A stretch of 64,000 nt of DNA from Microcaldota archaeon (lineage in GTDB: Archaea; Micrarchaeota; Micrarchaeia; Micrarchaeales; Micrarchaeaceae), in the NCBI GenBank assembly GCA_021827995.1, contig JAKATK010000001.1:124001-188000 (forward strand), given 5' to 3'. Position 1 is the stretch's first letter, and every line of letters starts with the position of its first letter. A program made the translations under genes and the position numbers. Below are positions 25,054-34,999 of this stretch, piece by piece. The notes beneath the pieces are model-generated. The model ran no database searches and was not told where the DNA came from. It saw nothing but the letters and a program-made list of their open reading frames with translations.

Positions 25054-27177
25054 TCACAACAACCTTATGAATTGGCCTATTGCCTCTATGCCTATGAACG
25101 GCAGCACGACGCCGCCAAGGCCGTAGGTCAGAGCATTCTTCAGGAATATGGACATCGTGCCCTGCGGCTTGAACCTCGCGCCCCTCAGCGCGAGCGGTAT
25201 CAGCGCAGGTATCACAGCCGCGTTGAAGATGAGCGCGGCCAGGACCGTGGTCTGCGGCGGCAGGCCGAGTACGTTTATGGCGCCTAGCGCAGGCAGCGAT
25301 GAGAACATGACCGGGACTATGGCGAAGTACTTTGCGACATCGTTGGCTACGCTGAACGTAGTCACTGCGCCCCTAGTCATCAGCAGCTGCTTGCCCAGCA
25401 TCACTACGTCTATGATCTTGGCCGGATTGGACTCCAGGTCGACCATATTAGCAGCCTCCTTAGCGGCCATCGTGCCGGACGCCATGGCCAGACCTACGTC
25501 AGCGGCCGCGAGGGCCGGCGCATCGTTGGTCCCATCGCCTATCATGGCCACTATCTTGGCCGACGCCTGCTCCCTCTTAACGACCTCCATCTTGGTCTCC
25601 GGCTTGGCCCGCGACACATAATCGTCTATGCCTACCTCAGATGCTATGCTCTTGGCAGTGAGCGGCTGGTCGCCAGTGATCATGACCGGCGTTATGCCCA
25701 TCACCTTCACCGCGTTTATCTTGTCCCTTATCCCGGGCTTGAGCTGGTCCTTCAACCGTATGAGCCCAACGACCTCGTTGTTGACCGTGATAGCCATCGG
25801 CGTGTCCCCTGACGATGATATCTCCTGCACCATTTCGTCGAAACCCTCCGGCACTGAGCGCACCGACTGCGCTATGGCGTCGGGCGCCCCCTTCGATATG
25901 TCGAGCTCTGGCCCTTGCTCCTTGACAGCTGCGTACTTCTTGCGCACCCTGCTCCTCTGCAGGACGGTCTTGCCGCCCTTTGGGAACAGGAAGAGCCCAG
26001 GCCTGGCCAGCTTCAGTCCGCTCTTCCTGGTCGAGGCGCTGAACTCCGTGGCTTCCGCCCTGCTTATCGACCTGAACTCCCTAGGCACGCACCCGAGCTC
26101 GTATGCCAGGTTCATTATGCTCCTGCCCTCCGGCGTGTCGTCGTACCACGATGACATGAATGCAGCCTCGCCGACCTCCTTCGCCGAATGACCGCCAAGC
26201 GGTATGAAGTCCGTGGCCACCCTGTTGCCTAGCGTTATCGTGCCGGTCTTGTCGAGCAGTATGGCGTCGGTGTCGCCTGCGGTCTCTATCGCCTTGCCCG
26301 ACTTAGCTATTATCCTGTTGGCAGACATCCTGTTTATCCCGGATATGCCTATGGCCGGAAGCAGCGCTCCGATCGTGGTTGGCAAGAGGCAGACGTATAA
26401 CGCTATGAGCACAGACAGGTCAACGCCGAGCGACAGCGTCACAGAAAGCCAGAGTATCGATACCATCACTACCGTGAAAATCGCAGTCAAGCCTAGGAGC
26501 AGCACAGATATGGCAGCCTCGTTTGGAGTCTTAGGCCTCGCCGAGCTCTCAACCATGTTTATGAGCTTGCTTAGGTACGTCTCGCCGGGGTCTACGGAAA
26601 CCTGCGCCACCAGCGCGTCCGACACCAGTGTGGAGCCGCCGATTAGCATGTCGGTTGGCGCCTTCCTGACCGGCGCAGACTCGCCTGTGAGGAGCGACTC
26701 GTCCACCATGGCTATGCCCTCAAGCACCACAGAGTCTATGGGCACGCGCTCGCCCTTCTCCACGCGTATGATGTCGCCCTTTCTAAGGCTCTTCGACGAT
26801 ACGGGAGAGACGTGCCTGTCCGAATCAAGCCGCTTGGCCTGCACCTCCTGCTCTATCTGCTTGAGGCTTGAGGCGGTCGAGCGCACCTGTGCCTCGGCTA
26901 CAGAGTCTGAGAGTGTGCTGAACCACACCGTTAGCAGGAGTATGACCGCTACGTATACGTAGAACGCCTGCTGCGCCTGGCTTGACACCAAGGGTATGAG
27001 CGTCGGGTCGGCGGCCATGATTGCGACCACGATGAAGGCCATCTCCACTATGAACATGACAGGGTTGCGCGCGAGCCTCGCCGGGCTCATCCTCGTTACC
27101 GACTCCGACAATATGGCGGTCCAGTCCGGCTTGTGCCCGGTGCCTGCCGTTTGTTTGCCAGCGTCAGAGTTTCCCAC
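25054..27177 (-). CDS. kdpB: KdpB, P-type ATPase catalytic subunit
   Basis: About 707 residues: membrane helices, the LTGESAPVRK actuator motif, the phosphorylated DKTGT, and GDGTNDAPALAAADVGLAM of the P domain. It powers K+ import through KdpA. The start is set at a GTG (27177) because a strong GAGGTGATT ribosome site sits just upstream and 17 bases after the kdpA stop; the longer open frame to 27411 only reads through kdpA out of frame. An insertion rich in Lys/Arg (about residues 400-420, SRVRKKY) lies in the nucleotide-binding domain. Confidence 0.93.
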   Translation of the reverse strand: MGNSDAGKQTAGTGHKPDWTAILSESVTRMSPARLARNPVMFIVEMAFIVVAIMAADPTLIPLVSSQAQQAFYVYVAVILLLTVWFSTLSDSVAEAQVRSTASSLKQIEQEVQAKRLDSDRHVSPVSSKSLRKGDIIRVEKGERVPIDSVVLEGIAMVDESLLTGESAPVRKAPTDMLIGGSTLVSDALVAQVSVDPGETYLSKLINMVESSARPKTPNEAAISVLLLGLTAIFTVVMVSILWLSVTLSLGVDLSVLIALYVCLLPTTIGALLPAIGISGINRMSANRIIAKSGKAIETAGDTDAILLDKTGTITLGNRVATDFIPLGGHSAKEVGEAAFMSSWYDDTPEGRSIMNLAYELGCVPREFRSISRAEATEFSASTRKSGLKLARPGLFLFPKGGKTVLQRSRVRKKYAAVKEQGPELDISKGAPDAIAQSVRSVPEGFDEMVQEISSSGDTPMAITVNNEVVGLIRLKDQLKPGIRDKINAVKVMGITPVMITGDQPLTAKSIASEVGIDDYVSRAKPETKMEVVKREQASAKIVAMIGDGTNDAPALAAADVGLAMASGTMAAKEAANMVDLESNPAKIIDVVMLGKQLLMTRGAVTTFSVANDVAKYFAIVPVMFSSLPALGAINVLGLPPQTTVLAALIFNAAVIPALIPLALRGARFKPQGTMSIFLKNALTYGLGGVVLPFIGIEAIGQFIRLL

Positions 27178-27194
27178 GCAATCACCTCGGATTG

Positions 27195-28844
27195 TCAGAT
27201 TGTGCCGAGCCCCTGCAAGCTCGAGAGTATCGGCCCTAGGACGAGGACCGGAAAGAACGTCAGGACCGTCAGGATGATTATGCTTATGACTAGGACGGCC
27301 ACGAATACCAAGTTGTCCGTCCTGAGGCCAGTCTGGGCTACCCTCTGCCTGTGGAGCATGCTGTCGGCTATCACCAGCATTACCGCTATGCCGATGAACC
27401 TGCCCAGCCACATGACCACCGCTGTAGACACGTTGAAGAAAACCGTGTTGGCCGCCACGCCCATGAAATCGGAGCCGTTGTTTGCTGCCGCTGATGTGAA
27501 TTCGTACAGCACCTGCGTAAAACCGGTCGGGCCTGTGCCTACCCCGGTGGCAGACACCGCACCCACAGAGAAGGCGAGTGCCAATGGCACCATTATCAGT
27601 ATCGGGTGGGCCACGAAGCCTATCACCGCGTTCTTGATGTCCTTCGGCAGTATCTTTACGCCCAGGTATTCTGGCGTCCTGCCGACCATAAGGCCGACTA
27701 TGAATACGGTGAGCACCACGTATAGCAGCATGTAGACCATGCCGACGCCTATGCCGCCTGGCGCAGCCTGTATGAACATGCCGAACAGCGCAGCTAGAAT
27801 GACAAGAGGGTTGAACGCCGAGAGCGCGGCGTTAGCCGAGCCAGTCATGGTTGATGTCGCTGTGACGGTCCAGAACGTCGAGGAGAACGCGCCAAGCCCG
27901 GTTTCCATGCCAGCCGCGAGAGTGGTAGCGCCTGCAAAAGCTATAGCGATGTTGATGCCGTATATCACATACGCAGCGATTAGCAGGGTCCTGCCCTCCC
28001 TAGCGTTGCCGACCATCCTGCCGAAAAGGAACGGCATCGACGTGACGAGTATGAGCATGAGCGCTATCTCCAGCCAGTTCGTGAATGGCGTCGGGTTCTG
28101 GAAAGGGTTCGCGGAATTGGCGCCGTAATAGCCGCCACCGTTGGTGCCAAGCTGCATTATCGAGACAAGCGACGCCACCGGGCCGACCGCCAGTGTCTGC
28201 GCCCCGCCACCTATCGTGCTAGCTGTGACGTAGCCGCCAAGCGTCTGGGGCACCCCAGCTGACACCAGCACCAGCGCAGCTATCACGGCCATTGGCAGCA
28301 GGACCCTCGTTATGCTCCTCACGAAGTCGTAGTAGAAGTTGCCTATGCCCTTGAACCTGCCGGAGAAGCCCCTGAACACTGCGACGGCCACGCAAATTCC
28401 TACGGCAGCGGATACGAACTGCTCGAACTGTATCGCTGCCATCTGGCTCATGTACGAGAGCGTGCTCTCTCCTGCGTAGTGTTGCAGGTTAGTATTCGTT
28501 GAGAATGATATCGCCGTGTTGAGCGCCGTGTCCCACCGCATGCCCGTGAAGTGCTGCGGGTTGAACGGCAGATACCCCTGCAGGACCAGGATTGCGAAGC
28601 ACAGCGCCGTGGCGAAGACGCTGAAGAGCAGAACGGCTACGAAGTACTCCCTGCCGGTCATCTGCACGGACGGGTCTACCCCTATTAGCCTGTAAATGGT
28701 CCTCTCTACAGGTTCTAAGAAGCGGTCGAGCCTGCTCCTCTTGCCTGTGTAGACGTTGAATAGGTACTTGGCGAGCAGCCAGGCGCCGGCTATTATGATG
28801 GCCCATATCATGGCTATCCAGAGGAGCTGCGGCAGGCTGAGCAT
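27195..28844 (-). CDS. kdpA: KdpA, potassium channel-like subunit
   Basis: 549 residues, about ten membrane helices. Selectivity-filter-like loops are visible: SFSTNTNLQHYAGE, LGTNGGGYYGANSANPFQNPT and FTSAAANNGSD. It forms the K+ pathway of the high-affinity Kdp pump. A GAGGTGAGCG ribosome motif lies just upstream of the ATG at 28844. The 130 bases to the RAM-domain gene contain no clear TATA box, so cotranscription with that gene is possible. Confidence 0.93.
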   Translation of the reverse strand: MLSLPQLLWIAMIWAIIIAGAWLLAKYLFNVYTGKRSRLDRFLEPVERTIYRLIGVDPSVQMTGREYFVAVLLFSVFATALCFAILVLQGYLPFNPQHFTGMRWDTALNTAISFSTNTNLQHYAGESTLSYMSQMAAIQFEQFVSAAVGICVAVAVFRGFSGRFKGIGNFYYDFVRSITRVLLPMAVIAALVLVSAGVPQTLGGYVTASTIGGGAQTLAVGPVASLVSIMQLGTNGGGYYGANSANPFQNPTPFTNWLEIALMLILVTSMPFLFGRMVGNAREGRTLLIAAYVIYGINIAIAFAGATTLAAGMETGLGAFSSTFWTVTATSTMTGSANAALSAFNPLVILAALFGMFIQAAPGGIGVGMVYMLLYVVLTVFIVGLMVGRTPEYLGVKILPKDIKNAVIGFVAHPILIMVPLALAFSVGAVSATGVGTGPTGFTQVLYEFTSAAANNGSDFMGVAANTVFFNVSTAVVMWLGRFIGIAVMLVIADSMLHRQRVAQTGLRTDNLVFVAVLVISIIILTVLTFFPVLVLGPILSSLQGLGTI

Positions 28845-28982
28845 CAGCGCTCACCTCTATGATTGGCGTGTTGCGCCCGATGCTGCACCGCGTACAGCGC
28901 CACGGCGTCTGGGCATGAGGCGGCGTTCGGGTTTTCTAGGGCAAGCATGCAACGACCCCAACACACGTAGGGCGTCGGGGCG

Positions 28983-29255
28983 TCAGGAACCTGGACGCTT
29001 GACCTCCTTGTCGGTCTTGAAGACTATGGAGCTGACCGTAGTCTTGATGCCCTTTACCTTCATTATCTTGTTCTTGAGCATGTCCCTGAAGGATTCCATG
29101 CTGCTTGATACCGTCATTATCACGATGTCGAATTCCCCGGTGACCTCGTATACCTCGTACACCTCGTCGATGGCGCACAGCTCCTTGACCACGGCGTCCA
29201 TGAGGGCCGGGTCTACGAAAATCTCTATGAGCGCTATGACCTTGCCTTCCTGCAT
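28983..29255 (-). CDS. Stand-alone RAM (Lrp/AsnC C-terminal) domain protein
   Basis: 90 residues matching only the ligand-binding RAM domain of Lrp/AsnC regulators (VIALIEIFVDPALMDAVVKEL, VTGEFDIVIMTVSS, VKGIKTTVSSIVF); there is no helix-turn-helix. Such proteins form ring oligomers that bind small molecules, often amino acids, and may modulate full-length regulators. It sits just upstream of kdpABC on the same strand, and a TATA-like AGTATTATATTTAG lies at about 29318-29332. Control of kdp is a guess from position. Confidence 0.8.
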   Translation of the reverse strand: MQEGKVIALIEIFVDPALMDAVVKELCAIDEVYEVYEVTGEFDIVIMTVSSSMESFRDMLKNKIMKVKGIKTTVSSIVFKTDKEVKRPGS

Positions 29256-29371
29256 TCGAGCACCGACACGATCGCGCCAGGCTAGACCCGGGCGCTATCC
29301 AAAGTACTGGGTATGAAGCTAAATATAATACTTTCCATGGCCCCTCGACGCAGGGATATTGCATGAGGGCT

Positions 29372-30151
29372 TCAGCTTATGCCGGCGCGTATGGCCAGTA
29401 CGGCCGTGTCTATAGCGTCGTCCACTCCGGCATCCACCCTGAAGCCACCGGTCGTCCTGTTGGCTATGACTGCGAAGATGGCACCGGTGCGTATCTCGTA
29501 GATCCTGCCTAGGGTGAACAGCGTCGACGCCTCCATCTCGAAGCAGGCCACGTTCGTGGACTGCAGCGACCTTATGAGCGAGGCGGCACTGTCTGGATAG
29601 TAGCCGTTGAAGCCCTTCCTCCCCTGGCCGACGTAGAACGAATCCGATGACGCGGTGGCGCCCACCACGAACTTCTTCTTGAGGGACCTGGCCGCTTCTA
29701 CGAGCGCGTTGGTTATGTCGTAGCTGGCTGCTGCCGGATAGCCCTTCATGACATACTGGTCCGTGGTGCCATCTAGCCTGACCGCTGCGTCTGCTATGAC
29801 CAAGCTGCCGACGTCTGCCTTGCTTGTTATCGAACCGCACGTGCCGATCCTTATCATAGTCTTGACACCGAGGCGTGCCAGCTCCTCTATCGCGATGGCA
29901 GCCGATGGACCGCCTATGCCGGTTGACATTGCTACCACGTATCTGTTGCCGACGTAGCCGCCGTATGACTGGTACTCCCTGTGAGAGGCGAGCTGCTTCG
30001 CGTTTGAAAAGCGCTCCGCGATCCTCTGGACCCTGTCCGGGTCGCCTGGCAGAAGCGCTATGCCACCAACGTCCTTTCTGTCAAGGCTTATGTGGTACAG
30101 CTTGCCAGATTCGTACTTGGGCTCCTCAGCCACGCGTTTGCCACCGGCCAT
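29372..30151 (-). CDS. udp: Uridine/nucleoside phosphorylase
   Basis: 259 residues of the PNP/UDP family: ALLPGDPDRVQRIAERF, STGIGGPSAAIAIEEL, RIGTCGSI, and FEMEASTLFTLGRI with the base and ribose-binding Glu. It cleaves uridine (or purine nucleosides) to the base and ribose-1-phosphate. The ATG at 30151 starts two bases before the ppdK stop is cleared, so the two are one operon. A longer frame to 30310 lies inside ppdK and is not used. With cdd and apt elsewhere it forms a nucleoside salvage set. Confidence 0.88.
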   Translation of the reverse strand: MAGGKRVAEEPKYESGKLYHISLDRKDVGGIALLPGDPDRVQRIAERFSNAKQLASHREYQSYGGYVGNRYVVAMSTGIGGPSAAIAIEELARLGVKTMIRIGTCGSITSKADVGSLVIADAAVRLDGTTDQYVMKGYPAAASYDITNALVEAARSLKKKFVVGATASSDSFYVGQGRKGFNGYYPDSAASLIRSLQSTNVACFEMEASTLFTLGRIYEIRTGAIFAVIANRTTGGFRVDAGVDDAIDTAVLAIRAGIS

Positions 30152-30153
30152 GG

Positions 30154-32823
30154 TCACACCGTGCTGGACTCCTTGTGCCTCTTCCTGAGCTCTGCCTGCG
30201 CTGCGGACAGCCTGGCGACCGGTACCCGGTACGGCGAGCAGCTCACGTAGTCTATCCTGGTAGAGTTGAAGAACTCTATCGACCTTGGGTCGCCGCCATG
30301 CTCGCCGCATATGCCGACGTGTAGCTTCGGATTCGCGTCCTTGCCTTCCGATGCGGCCATCGCGACCAGACGGCCCACGCCGCTCTGATCCAGCGTCTCG
30401 AAGGGGTTGTTCTGCAGCAGCTTGTTATCCAGATAGAAGGGCATGAACTTCGACTCTACGTCGTCGCGACTGAACGCGAACGTGGCCTGGGTGAGATCGT
30501 TCGTGCCGAATGAGAAGAAGTCCGCGTACTTGGCTATCATGGGCGCGGTGAGCGCAGCCCTCGGTGTCTCTATCATGCTGCCAACCTCGTACTTCAGCTT
30601 GACGCCGGTGCTCTTGGCTACCTCTGCCGCCTGTGCCTCTACAATCGCTCTGGCCCTGCCCATCTCCTCCGCCTCTGCAACCTGCGATATCATTATCTGC
30701 GGTTCCACGTCGATGCGCTCCTCCTTCTTGAGCTCGGCTGCCGCCTCGAATATCGCGCCCGCCTGCATCATGTAGATTTCCGGGTACATGAGCGAGAGCC
30801 TGACGCCGCGCTGGCCCATCATTGGGTTGTACTCCTTCAACTCCATGACGCGCCTCAGGATGCGCTCCCTATCAGCGAGCTTCGCCTTGTCTGCGCCCCT
30901 TATGCGCATCTCCGTAACCTCAGGCAGTATCTCCTCGAGCTTGGGCAGGAACTCGTGGAGCGGCACATCGAGAAGCCTTATCGTTACTGGAAGGCCCTCC
31001 ATCTCCCTGAAGATTGTCTTGAAATCGGACTTCTGCATCGGTTTCAGCTTCGCGAGGTAGCTCTCGCGCTCCTCCCGCGTCTCTGCGAGTATCATCTTCT
31101 GTATTATGGCGAGCCGGTCCGGTGCGTTGAACATGCGCTCGGTCCTGTCCAGCCCTATGCCTGACGCGCCGTTCTCCCTAGCCTTGCGAGCCATCTCCGG
31201 CGTGTCTGCGTTAGCCCTGACGCCGAGGCGCCTGAAGCCGTCGGCCCACGAGAGCAGCTCAGTCACGTCGGCAGACATTCTCGGCTCGACCAGCGGCATC
31301 TCGCCCTCGAACACCAGGCCGCTGCCGCCGTCTATCGTTATGATGTCACCCTTCTTGATTGTCTTGTCGCCAACTACGAGCGTGCCGTGCTCAACGCTTA
31401 TCTTGGCGGACTCAGCGCCTACTATGCACGGCTTTCCCATGCCCCTCGTGACGACAGCAGCATGGCTGGTCATGCCGCCGCGGCTCGTGAGCACTCCGTT
31501 CGAGGAGGCGATGCCCACTATGTCCTCCGGCGTCGTCTCTGGCCTGACAAGTATGACCTTCTCATGGCGCTCGCTCGCAGCCTTCGCCTCCTCGTTGGTG
31601 AATACGATTCTGCCGGCAGCTGCGCCTGGAGCAGCGGCTAGGCCTTTGAGCATTGGCTCAGCCTTCGCCTTCGGGTCTATCTGCTTGTAGAGCAGGCGCT
31701 GCAGCTGCTCAGGCTCTACGCGTAGCACCGCCTCCTCTTTTGTTATCAGACCCTCAGCGACCATATCGATTGCGATCTTTACGGCCGCGTTCGCGGTCCG
31801 CTTCCCGTTCCTCGTCTGGAGCATGTAGAGCTTGCCGGCCTCGACGGTGAACTCGATGTCCTGCATGTCCCTGAAGTGCCTCTCCAGCTTCTTCGCCGTG
31901 CTAACCAGTTCTTTGTAAGCGTTAGGGAGCTCCTTGTTCAGCCTCTCGACCTGCTCCGGCGTCCGTATTCCGGCCACGACATCCTCGCCCTGCGCCCTCA
32001 TCAGGAACTCGCCGTACAACTCGCGCGCGCCACTAGATGGGTCGCGGGTGAAGGCCACGCCAGTGCCAGACTTGTCGTCCAGGTTGCCGTAGACCATGGT
32101 AACTATGTTGACTGCTGTGCCAAGCGAATCAGGAACCTTGTATATCTTCCTGTACTCTATTGCGCGCTTGTTCCACCACGAGCCGAACACCGCGCCGACG
32201 GCCATCAGTAGTTGCTCCTTGGGGTCCTGCGGCACTGGTTTGCCAGCCTCGCGCTTTATCAGCTCGTTGTACTGCTTGGCTACCTCGCGCCATCCTGCGG
32301 CATCGACATCCATGTCGCTCTTGGCCCCTTTTGCCTGCTTCTGCTTCTCCAGCACCGCGTCGAACTTCTCGCCCGGTACGCCTATGACAATCTTGCCGAA
32401 GAGCTGGATGAAGCGCCTGTATGTGTCGTAAGCGAAGCGCTCATCGCCGGTCTTGCGCGCCAGCACCGCGGTGACCCTATCATTTATGCCGAGGTTGAGC
32501 ACTGTGTCCATCATGCCTGGCATCGACACCGGGGCGCCTGAGCGCACTGACACGAGCAGCGGGTTCGTCTCGTCGCCGAAGCGCTTGCCCGTGTGCCTCT
32601 CCAGTTCGGATACCTTGGCCAGTATGGCGGCCTCGAGCTCGGGCCAGAGTTTCCCGCCACGCTTGAAGAACTCGTTGCACATGTTCGTGGTTATCACGAT
32701 GCCTGGCGGCACCGGCAGCCCCAGCTTCGTCATCTCGACCAGACCGTAGCCCTTACCTCCCAGCTCGCTCTTGGATAAGTTGAGCCCTGCTGCCTCCTCA
32801 AACATGTAAACCTCGACAGGCAT
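30154..32823 (-). CDS. ppdK: Pyruvate, phosphate dikinase
   Basis: About 889 residues, the full PPDK architecture: ATP-grasp domain (GGKGYGLVEMTKLGLPVPPG), phosphohistidine domain with GGMTSHAAVV (catalytic His454), and PEP/pyruvate TIM barrel with RGADKAKLADRERILRR, FGTNDLTQ and GICGEHGGDPRSIEF. It interconverts pyruvate and PEP using PPi/AMP or ATP/Pi. The ATG at 32823 is preferred over 32847: a TATA-like TAAATATTTTTAG (minus, about 32853-32866) puts the transcription start near 32836. Together with the dehydrogenase complex at 41 kb it places pyruvate at the centre of metabolism. Confidence 0.93.
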   Translation of the reverse strand: MPVEVYMFEEAAGLNLSKSELGGKGYGLVEMTKLGLPVPPGIVITTNMCNEFFKRGGKLWPELEAAILAKVSELERHTGKRFGDETNPLLVSVRSGAPVSMPGMMDTVLNLGINDRVTAVLARKTGDERFAYDTYRRFIQLFGKIVIGVPGEKFDAVLEKQKQAKGAKSDMDVDAAGWREVAKQYNELIKREAGKPVPQDPKEQLLMAVGAVFGSWWNKRAIEYRKIYKVPDSLGTAVNIVTMVYGNLDDKSGTGVAFTRDPSSGARELYGEFLMRAQGEDVVAGIRTPEQVERLNKELPNAYKELVSTAKKLERHFRDMQDIEFTVEAGKLYMLQTRNGKRTANAAVKIAIDMVAEGLITKEEAVLRVEPEQLQRLLYKQIDPKAKAEPMLKGLAAAPGAAAGRIVFTNEEAKAASERHEKVILVRPETTPEDIVGIASSNGVLTSRGGMTSHAAVVTRGMGKPCIVGAESAKISVEHGTLVVGDKTIKKGDIITIDGGSGLVFEGEMPLVEPRMSADVTELLSWADGFRRLGVRANADTPEMARKARENGASGIGLDRTERMFNAPDRLAIIQKMILAETREERESYLAKLKPMQKSDFKTIFREMEGLPVTIRLLDVPLHEFLPKLEEILPEVTEMRIRGADKAKLADRERILRRVMELKEYNPMMGQRGVRLSLMYPEIYMMQAGAIFEAAAELKKEERIDVEPQIMISQVAEAEEMGRARAIVEAQAAEVAKSTGVKLKYEVGSMIETPRAALTAPMIAKYADFFSFGTNDLTQATFAFSRDDVESKFMPFYLDNKLLQNNPFETLDQSGVGRLVAMAASEGKDANPKLHVGICGEHGGDPRSIEFFNSTRIDYVSCSPYRVPVARLSAAQAELRKRHKESSTV

Positions 32824-33095
32824 CGACACACCATCAACACATTGCAATCAAAGTCTAAAAATATTTACAGATGCACGGCCTCATCCAATAATCCACAAGC
32901 GAAGATAAAGCCTTATCCTTTCCGTATGGTACTTTTCGCATCGGCAAACCCAAGAGTGGGTGAACCTAAAGGTAGCTAGTGGAGCTGGTAGTGACCTCAA
33001 AACCTGAAGGTAAAGGGGGCAAATGACGCCATCGCGTCCAAAAAGGTCGACAGTACGCACACAGTTATGAAGCGTTAGTTGTAGCAGTCACGTAA

Positions 33096-34997
33096 TCATT
33101 GCGGTGTGCCAAAGCTGACTTTAGGCATGGCGCCGTTGGGCGGGTATGCGCGCACACGCACCCATTGGTAGGTGATGCTAACTGGGGCGCTCAGGCCACC
33201 GTAATCGAAATAAAACCCAAACGCGGCATAGGCATTACCCAAGGGTGAGTAGGATGAAAGTGAAGAATACGCGGTATAGTTATTCCAATAAAAGTAATTG
33301 GTAGAGCCGGTATAATACACGCCCCATATCTGTGAGGAGAAAGGCGCTGAATTTCCAGTGGAAGAGTCCGCGTACGAATATCTGTCACCCTGTATGATAG
33401 AGTAGTACGGATTGCCAGGGCTGTTCATGCCCCAAGTCACAAACGGTGAGCTGCTTGCTCCGTTGCCGTCCGGGGACAGGCCCTGCGTGTTGCTTGAGGA
33501 GAAGCCGAAGAGGCTGTCTGTCCCGGTGGCTATGGCATCGGAGCTGGAAAACAGCGTCTCCGCCACGGAGCCTTGAGGAAATTCCGACTTCGAGTAGATA
33601 AAGTAATAGCCACTCCATCCACCCTGCGCAGCCAGATTGAAGTGGTTGTCGTATGTCGCGGTATAGGAGCCTGTCGCGTAAATGGACCATTTGTTCGTGT
33701 TCAGACTTGACCCACTAAAGTTGTCGTAGAACTCGAACACATTGGCACCGTTGTCGTACTGGCCGTAGCTCGAGCTGAGTTGTGGCGCCTCGCCTGCGTG
33801 GCCGCTCGGACCAGAGTACTGGCCCTTGTTGCCCAACGGCGGCTCGAAGTCCATTGTTATCGCGTTTGCGTTCATGCCAGAAGACAGACCGTTCGTCTTG
33901 ACCCAGAAGATTGCGCTGGTAGAACCCGACGTGCAGCCACTCTCGCACCAGCTGTACAGCCCGGTGTTGCCCTGATAGAAGCGCAGGTTGCCCAGGTCCG
34001 AGACCTCGTAATTGTGGTATGAAGACGGGTTGAACTGCAGCATCTGCTGGAAGCCTGCCGATGCGGAGCCGCCTGTGCTGTCTATTGTAATATTCACGTA
34101 GCATGGTACCTGCGAGAACGGCACCTGCACTGTCTGGCCACTAATCGCGTTCCCTGAAATACTGTTCGTTGAATAGCAGGCCGAAGAGGTCACAATCGGC
34201 GCGTTTATCGTATAAGGCAGCGAAATATCTGTAGGTATGTCAGTGAACACTATGTTTGAAGGCGTGTTTGCGCTCTCCATGACGCCGTTGTACGTCACCG
34301 ACCAGAGAGTGCCTGCCGGCAGAGGATCCGCAGTAAAGATGACGTTGCCGGCCTGGGGGCCCGAAGGTGGCGGCACCGCCGACCCTGAACCTCCACCGAA
34401 GTAGCCGCCGAACGATGCGCTGCTGGTACCCGCCTCCTTTGCCGTTATCGTAGCGACCTTCGAGTATGCCGTCGGGGTCGAGCACGGGCTCAGACAGTAG
34501 CCCAGCCAGACGTAACCCGCGAACGGCGTCCCTATCGGAGCGTTCGCAGGTATCTGGCCGTACGCGAACTTGCTGGAGTTGAAGTCCGCTCCGACCGTCT
34601 GGCCCGGAAGGAGGTTGCCTATGAAGAGCGCCTTTGAAAGGTCGTTGGCCGTGAAGTTCTGCGGTACGCCCATACTGTTTAGCGGCTCGCCCTCCGCAGC
34701 AATGAACATAAAGGAATCGAAGTATTCCCTGCCCGTAGTCTGGCCGAAGGTTATTCCTATACCGTTGGCGGTGTAAACCGGGTTCCTGCAGACGAAGCCT
34801 GCTTGGGCGATGCAGGCCTGAGGGGCCAGGTTGGAGCCGTTGAAGACTCCGAGTTCGAAGAGCGCTGCGAGAACCACCGCTATTATCAGGATGGCCCAGC
34901 CGTAGGTCATGAGATACTCCATAGCCGACTGCGCTTTGTGCACGACTACCGTATTTGACCAGTAATTGTGAACCTGCGAACTTCCAATCTTAATCAT
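33096..34997 (-). CDS. Surface protein with class III (pilin-type) signal and lectin-like module
   Basis: 633 residues. The N-terminus has a class III signal: basic residues, then KAQSAMEYLMTYGWAILII, cut before Gln by a pilin-type peptidase. A Gly/Ser/Pro linker and Ig-like part follow, and the C-terminal half is a DUF2341-like module (GEAPQLSSSYGQYDNGA, FYDNFSGSSLNTNKW, TYQWVRVRAYPPNGAMP) shared with the protein at 19.0-22.0 kb. It is probably assembled into or attached to a pilus or archaellum-like surface structure; binding of sugars or other cells is inference. TATA-like CTTTTATAAACT at about 35018-35029 suits a short leader. Confidence 0.78.
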   Translation of the reverse strand: MIKIGSSQVHNYWSNTVVVHKAQSAMEYLMTYGWAILIIAVVLAALFELGVFNGSNLAPQACIAQAGFVCRNPVYTANGIGITFGQTTGREYFDSFMFIAAEGEPLNSMGVPQNFTANDLSKALFIGNLLPGQTVGADFNSSKFAYGQIPANAPIGTPFAGYVWLGYCLSPCSTPTAYSKVATITAKEAGTSSASFGGYFGGGSGSAVPPPSGPQAGNVIFTADPLPAGTLWSVTYNGVMESANTPSNIVFTDIPTDISLPYTINAPIVTSSACYSTNSISGNAISGQTVQVPFSQVPCYVNITIDSTGGSASAGFQQMLQFNPSSYHNYEVSDLGNLRFYQGNTGLYSWCESGCTSGSTSAIFWVKTNGLSSGMNANAITMDFEPPLGNKGQYSGPSGHAGEAPQLSSSYGQYDNGANVFEFYDNFSGSSLNTNKWSIYATGSYTATYDNHFNLAAQGGWSGYYFIYSKSEFPQGSVAETLFSSSDAIATGTDSLFGFSSSNTQGLSPDGNGASSSPFVTWGMNSPGNPYYSIIQGDRYSYADSSTGNSAPFSSQIWGVYYTGSTNYFYWNNYTAYSSLSSYSPLGNAYAAFGFYFDYGGLSAPVSITYQWVRVRAYPPNGAMPKVSFGTPQ

Positions 34998-34999
34998 GA

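Noticed and set aside
27178-27411. N-terminal extension of KdpB
   Set aside because: It reads kdpA out of frame; GTG at 27177 has a strong ribosome site.
30152-30310. Longer start for uridine phosphorylase
   Set aside because: It lies inside ppdK, has odd composition, and the family starts near 30151.
32881-33095. Possible RNase P or SRP RNA between ppdK and the surface gene
   Set aside because: None of the conserved core motifs I know for these RNAs could be found.
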